DNA of 64,000 nt from Sialis fuliginosa (Eukaryota; Arthropoda; Insecta; Megaloptera; Sialidae), in assembly GCA_961205875.1 (NCBI GenBank), contig OY540821.1:9672001-9736000 (forward strand), in the 5' to 3' direction. Position numbers and translations under genes: made by a program. Of this stretch, positions 61,162-64,000 are shown piece after piece. Under the pieces are notes generated by a model. It made no database searches. It saw only the letters and a list, made by a program, of their open reading frames with translations, and had not been told where the DNA came from. How positions within the stretch are numbered: position 1 is the stretch's first letter; every line of letters starts with the position of its first letter.

Positions 61162-61455
61162 GTGGTGCGTTACGAAAGTTGGGGCTCTAAGTAGAATAAC
61201 TATTAAATATTGTGGAATTAGAAAAATAAAATTTATAATAATAAAGTATTTTTTTTTCTCTTCACAATGTCTGAGAATTTTTTTTGATCCTCAATCAGCG
61301 TGTTTTGTATAACTGTCTAAAGAGCAAAAAAGGCTTTACAACATATACTTTTTTACTTTATTTATATACTTGACCCCCTTCGTTTGCTCCCCCCCCCCTA
61401 TCTTAGGACTCTAGATAATTACCTAAAGTTCTACTGTGTAACTTGCCACTATATA
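61162..61455. mobile_element. hAT-like remnant
   Basis: CAGTGGTGCGTTACGAAAG at the left and GTGTAACTTGCCACTA at the right are imperfect TIRs; no target duplication. The interior TAATTACCTAAAGTTC is shared with 31,860. Confidence 0.45.
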
Positions 61456-62258
61456 GACAGGTAATATATCAACAATAACTTATATCACATTTCATCTAGT
61501 TATTTTTATTAACTGTTCGAATCTTAATAAATAAATATAGAATTAATATAACCAAATTCTGTTGCAAAATAACATAAAATGCAGCAATAAATTTTTTTTT
61601 CAATTTTATTATCAATTAAACGAATGTACTATAAAAAAATTTACAACCATCTCTTGAGTATTATATTATTTTAATATCCGGCAAATACGATTTTATTACC
61701 CGTTCTACTTGCTTAAAACTAATCGTTTAAAATGTCAGAACAACAAATTATCTTCAATGTTATGAAATATAATATATTTTAAAATTAACGTTGCGAAAAA
61801 TGTTATTCATTTTATAATATTTATTTTCTTGTTACCCGTTATAGCGTGTCGAAAATTTCATGTGAGATAAAATAAAACTGTTCAAATGCCAAAGTAATTA
61901 AATACAAAAAGATGCCGGTAAGTTTATGTTATTTGGAACATAAAATTTACTTAAAAAATCTTATTGAAAAAATTGACAATTTTCCAAGCATTGATTTGCA
62001 TTTTTTTTTAATTATAAAGTTTAAAAAAAGAACACTTTTGCTTACTTTATTGTCCAATATATAAAATTTGAATCTTTAAAATGATTTTTTTGATATATAG
62101 GGTCTTATTAATAGGCTGATTGTGAGTAGGCTTTAGTCCATATGTTATGTAACCTAATATTATCCGATATTCATGTCATATGCGGTCTACCTTATTAATA
62201 TCGTTCAAAATATTCATTAATCTTCATTTAAAATAAAAATATTGAAACATTTTGATAT

Positions 62259-62743
62259 AAGGTAGTGGCACCAGTCTTGGTAAAGACCCCAGTAGTGGCA
62301 AATTTTTAATTAAATGTACTGAATTAGAAATATGTGTTGATTTTTGATTACTACCATTTCTGAATATTCATCTATATACATACATTTAACTGTCTTACAG
62401 CGTGATTTGATGACAATCGGCCAATAGGTGTCAAAATGGTAACAACTGCTTTACATTGTTTCAAATTTGTCGTAGTACTTATCATTTTGTAATCATTAGT
62501 AAGTGTCCATCACTGCGTGCTCATTACTGGTTTTACCTTTGCCATTACTGGAGAAAAAAATTGAACAAAATAAAAGGCCATAATTTAAAAAACAAACTAT
62601 ACTTGCGGACTTTGGTAATTAAATTGATTAAATAAAGAGTTATTTGTGTTATTAATTCATGAGAATTACAAAAAAGAAGCCCGTCAATCACAAAAACAGT
62701 AAACCGTGCTCTTATAGCGGCCATAATTGGTGCCTTTACCTTA
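62259..62743. mobile_element. AAGGTACTGGCACCA-family element, copy D2 (complete)
   Basis: AAGGTAGTGGCACCAGTCTTGG and ATAATTGGTGCCTTTACCTT bound 485 bp. It aligns with D1 throughout. No ORF and no transposase. Confidence 0.7.
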
Positions 62744-63280
62744 TGATTTGTTGCATAGCTTTTTTCTTTACTGTGAAATTGCTATAAAATCTAAATTGAT
62801 AATTAACATTACTATATTAGGTATAATAAACCAGGCGTTGCCGCCCGACCCCCCCCCCCTTCCCCCTTCCGCACAATAAAATGCGCCAATGTTGCTGACA
62901 TACATATACATAACTTAAATAATATACCAATTTAAAACAGACATTTTAAGAATAATCGTTGCGAATTAAAATAACACTATTAAAATGAACATTCTCTCAC
63001 GAGTGAGAATTTAGGGGAAGGGGGCAGGGGGGGATTAAGAAGCCAGTGGTGGTTATTCTAATTTTTAACATAGTTTTTTATTAATTATAATTAATTTGAT
63101 ACAAAGGTAAAACCGACTCGACAATTTATTTTAATTTTTAAGTTAATAGTTTTATCTATTTATAAATCAGGGCCGTATATTTTTTTTTGAAAGGCTAAAT
63201 ATATTCTTATAATTTTTTGGCTAATCGGAAAAACAATAGCCTTAAATTAAAATTGGGGTTTTGAACAGTTCTGTAGTAAA

Positions 63281-63583
63281 CTATAGCTGATACCGCGGCA
63301 TAGTTAATAAGATGTATATGGTTCGCGTAGAATTTATGTAAGGTAGGAGCTGTAATACAGAGTTCTGTTATGATAGTCGATAAAAACGGTGGCGCGTACA
63401 AATGTCACACATAATTTTCTTACCTAATAAATTTTTCGGAATACAATTTTCGAAATATAAAGTAGGCTATGCCCTTCCTCAGTATGCAAGCTATATCTCT
63501 ATCAAAATTCATAAATTCATGAATAGGTAACAAACAAATAGACAGAGAGACACACACTTTCGCATTTATAATATTAGTATGGA
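63281..63583 (-). mobile_element. Helitron-like element, copy A7
   Basis: Minus strand A|TCCATACTAATATTATAAAT at the 5' side; the 3' side CGCGGTATCAGCTATAG is a degenerate CTAG end. GTTATGATAGTCGATAAAA is shared with copy A5. Confidence 0.6.
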
Positions 63584-63977
63584 TAAAATAAAATGTACCC
63601 CTTTACAATTTTTAAACTCGGCGCAATTGGTACTATATTTAAATATATGTATAAAAAAAATCTAATCGCTTTGATAGACGGACAGTTTATTTTTGAGTGC
63701 ATATGGTTATTAAAATTGCATCCCCCGCGTTTTTGTTGTGACGCCACTGGAAGCACAAGTATGCATACACCTCTCATTTTTTCCGGGCTCGTTTAGAAAC
63801 GGCCTTGTTAAGTACGTGAACAAATATCATTTGGTATTATTTAGAGAATAAACACTTATACGTCATATGTTATGGGAGTAGCGGCGGAGGGGGGGGGGCA
63901 CCTTTGTGTAGAGTTGATTGTTATATGTATATTTACATACGTACGGATTTTTATCTTGAGAGAAATTATTTTTTCAG

Positions 63978-64000
63978 ATGAAAGTAAAAGTGGTGATGTT
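63978..64000 (+). CDS. Candidate exon start at the window edge
   Basis: TTATTTTTTCAG precedes ATGAAAGTAAAAGTGGTGATG. Two frames are open (MKVKVVM, or ESKSGDV with two leading bases). It might be the next exon of a plus-strand gene whose first exon lies near 30.2 kb. Too short to identify. Confidence 0.2.

Overview
The window looks like nuclear DNA from an insect. The evidence is an AT-rich sequence with GT-AG introns, many of only 55-65 nt, metazoan housekeeping genes, AATAAA polyadenylation signals, and a dense load of short DNA-transposon derivatives (hAT, pogo/mariner-like, PIF-like, Helitron-like). I cannot fix the order. Small introns beside long TE-filled ones fit Hemiptera, Coleoptera or Lepidoptera.

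Left part (1-6.7 kb): a 512-bp foldback element opens the window. A small membrane-protein gene (2169-3934, two exons) follows; its last exon carries two PPxY motifs, a layout like the Nedd4-binding adaptor Commissureless. Its intron holds a complete hAT MITE with a near-perfect 8-bp target duplication. TE-rich DNA with tandem duplications leads to the next gene.

Gene-rich block (6.7-29.7 kb): eight genes can be rebuilt exon by exon. They are PSMD4/Rpn10 (+, proteasome ubiquitin receptor), a 12-finger C2H2 protein (-), a mitochondrial adrenodoxin-type ferredoxin (+), PNISR (+, nine exons, RS domain), NUS1 (-, cis-prenyltransferase subunit), THOC7 (+, TREX complex), ALKBH6 (-, 2OG dioxygenase) and MFAP1 (-, spliceosomal B-complex protein). 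Three handle mRNA splicing or export. Neighbours are often divergent (zinc finger/ferredoxin, NUS1/THOC7, MFAP1/putative 30-kb transcript) or tightly convergent (THOC7/ALKBH6, 68 bp apart). A shared motif resembling TAATAGATGGCRYYATT lies in two divergent promoters, with a weaker match in the third.

Right part (30-64 kb): no confident protein-coding gene. It may be one or more very long introns: a promoter-like noncoding first exon near 30.1-30.3 kb, a 46-nt exon-like segment at 45,038-45,083 and an acceptor-led open segment at the right edge (63,978-64,000) can be proposed. The rest is a mosaic of repeats, many with readable TIRs and target duplications: Helitron-like TC...CTAG elements, TA-flanked MITEs, hAT MITEs, three foldbacks, and a palindrome with a hammerhead-like core. 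The clearest mechanistic results are an uninterrupted (stopless) 63-nt intron in THOC7, an alternative C-terminal exon in PNISR, a perfect 68-bp palindromic MITE whose empty site is present elsewhere in the window, and a nested MITE with an unusual 11-bp target duplication.
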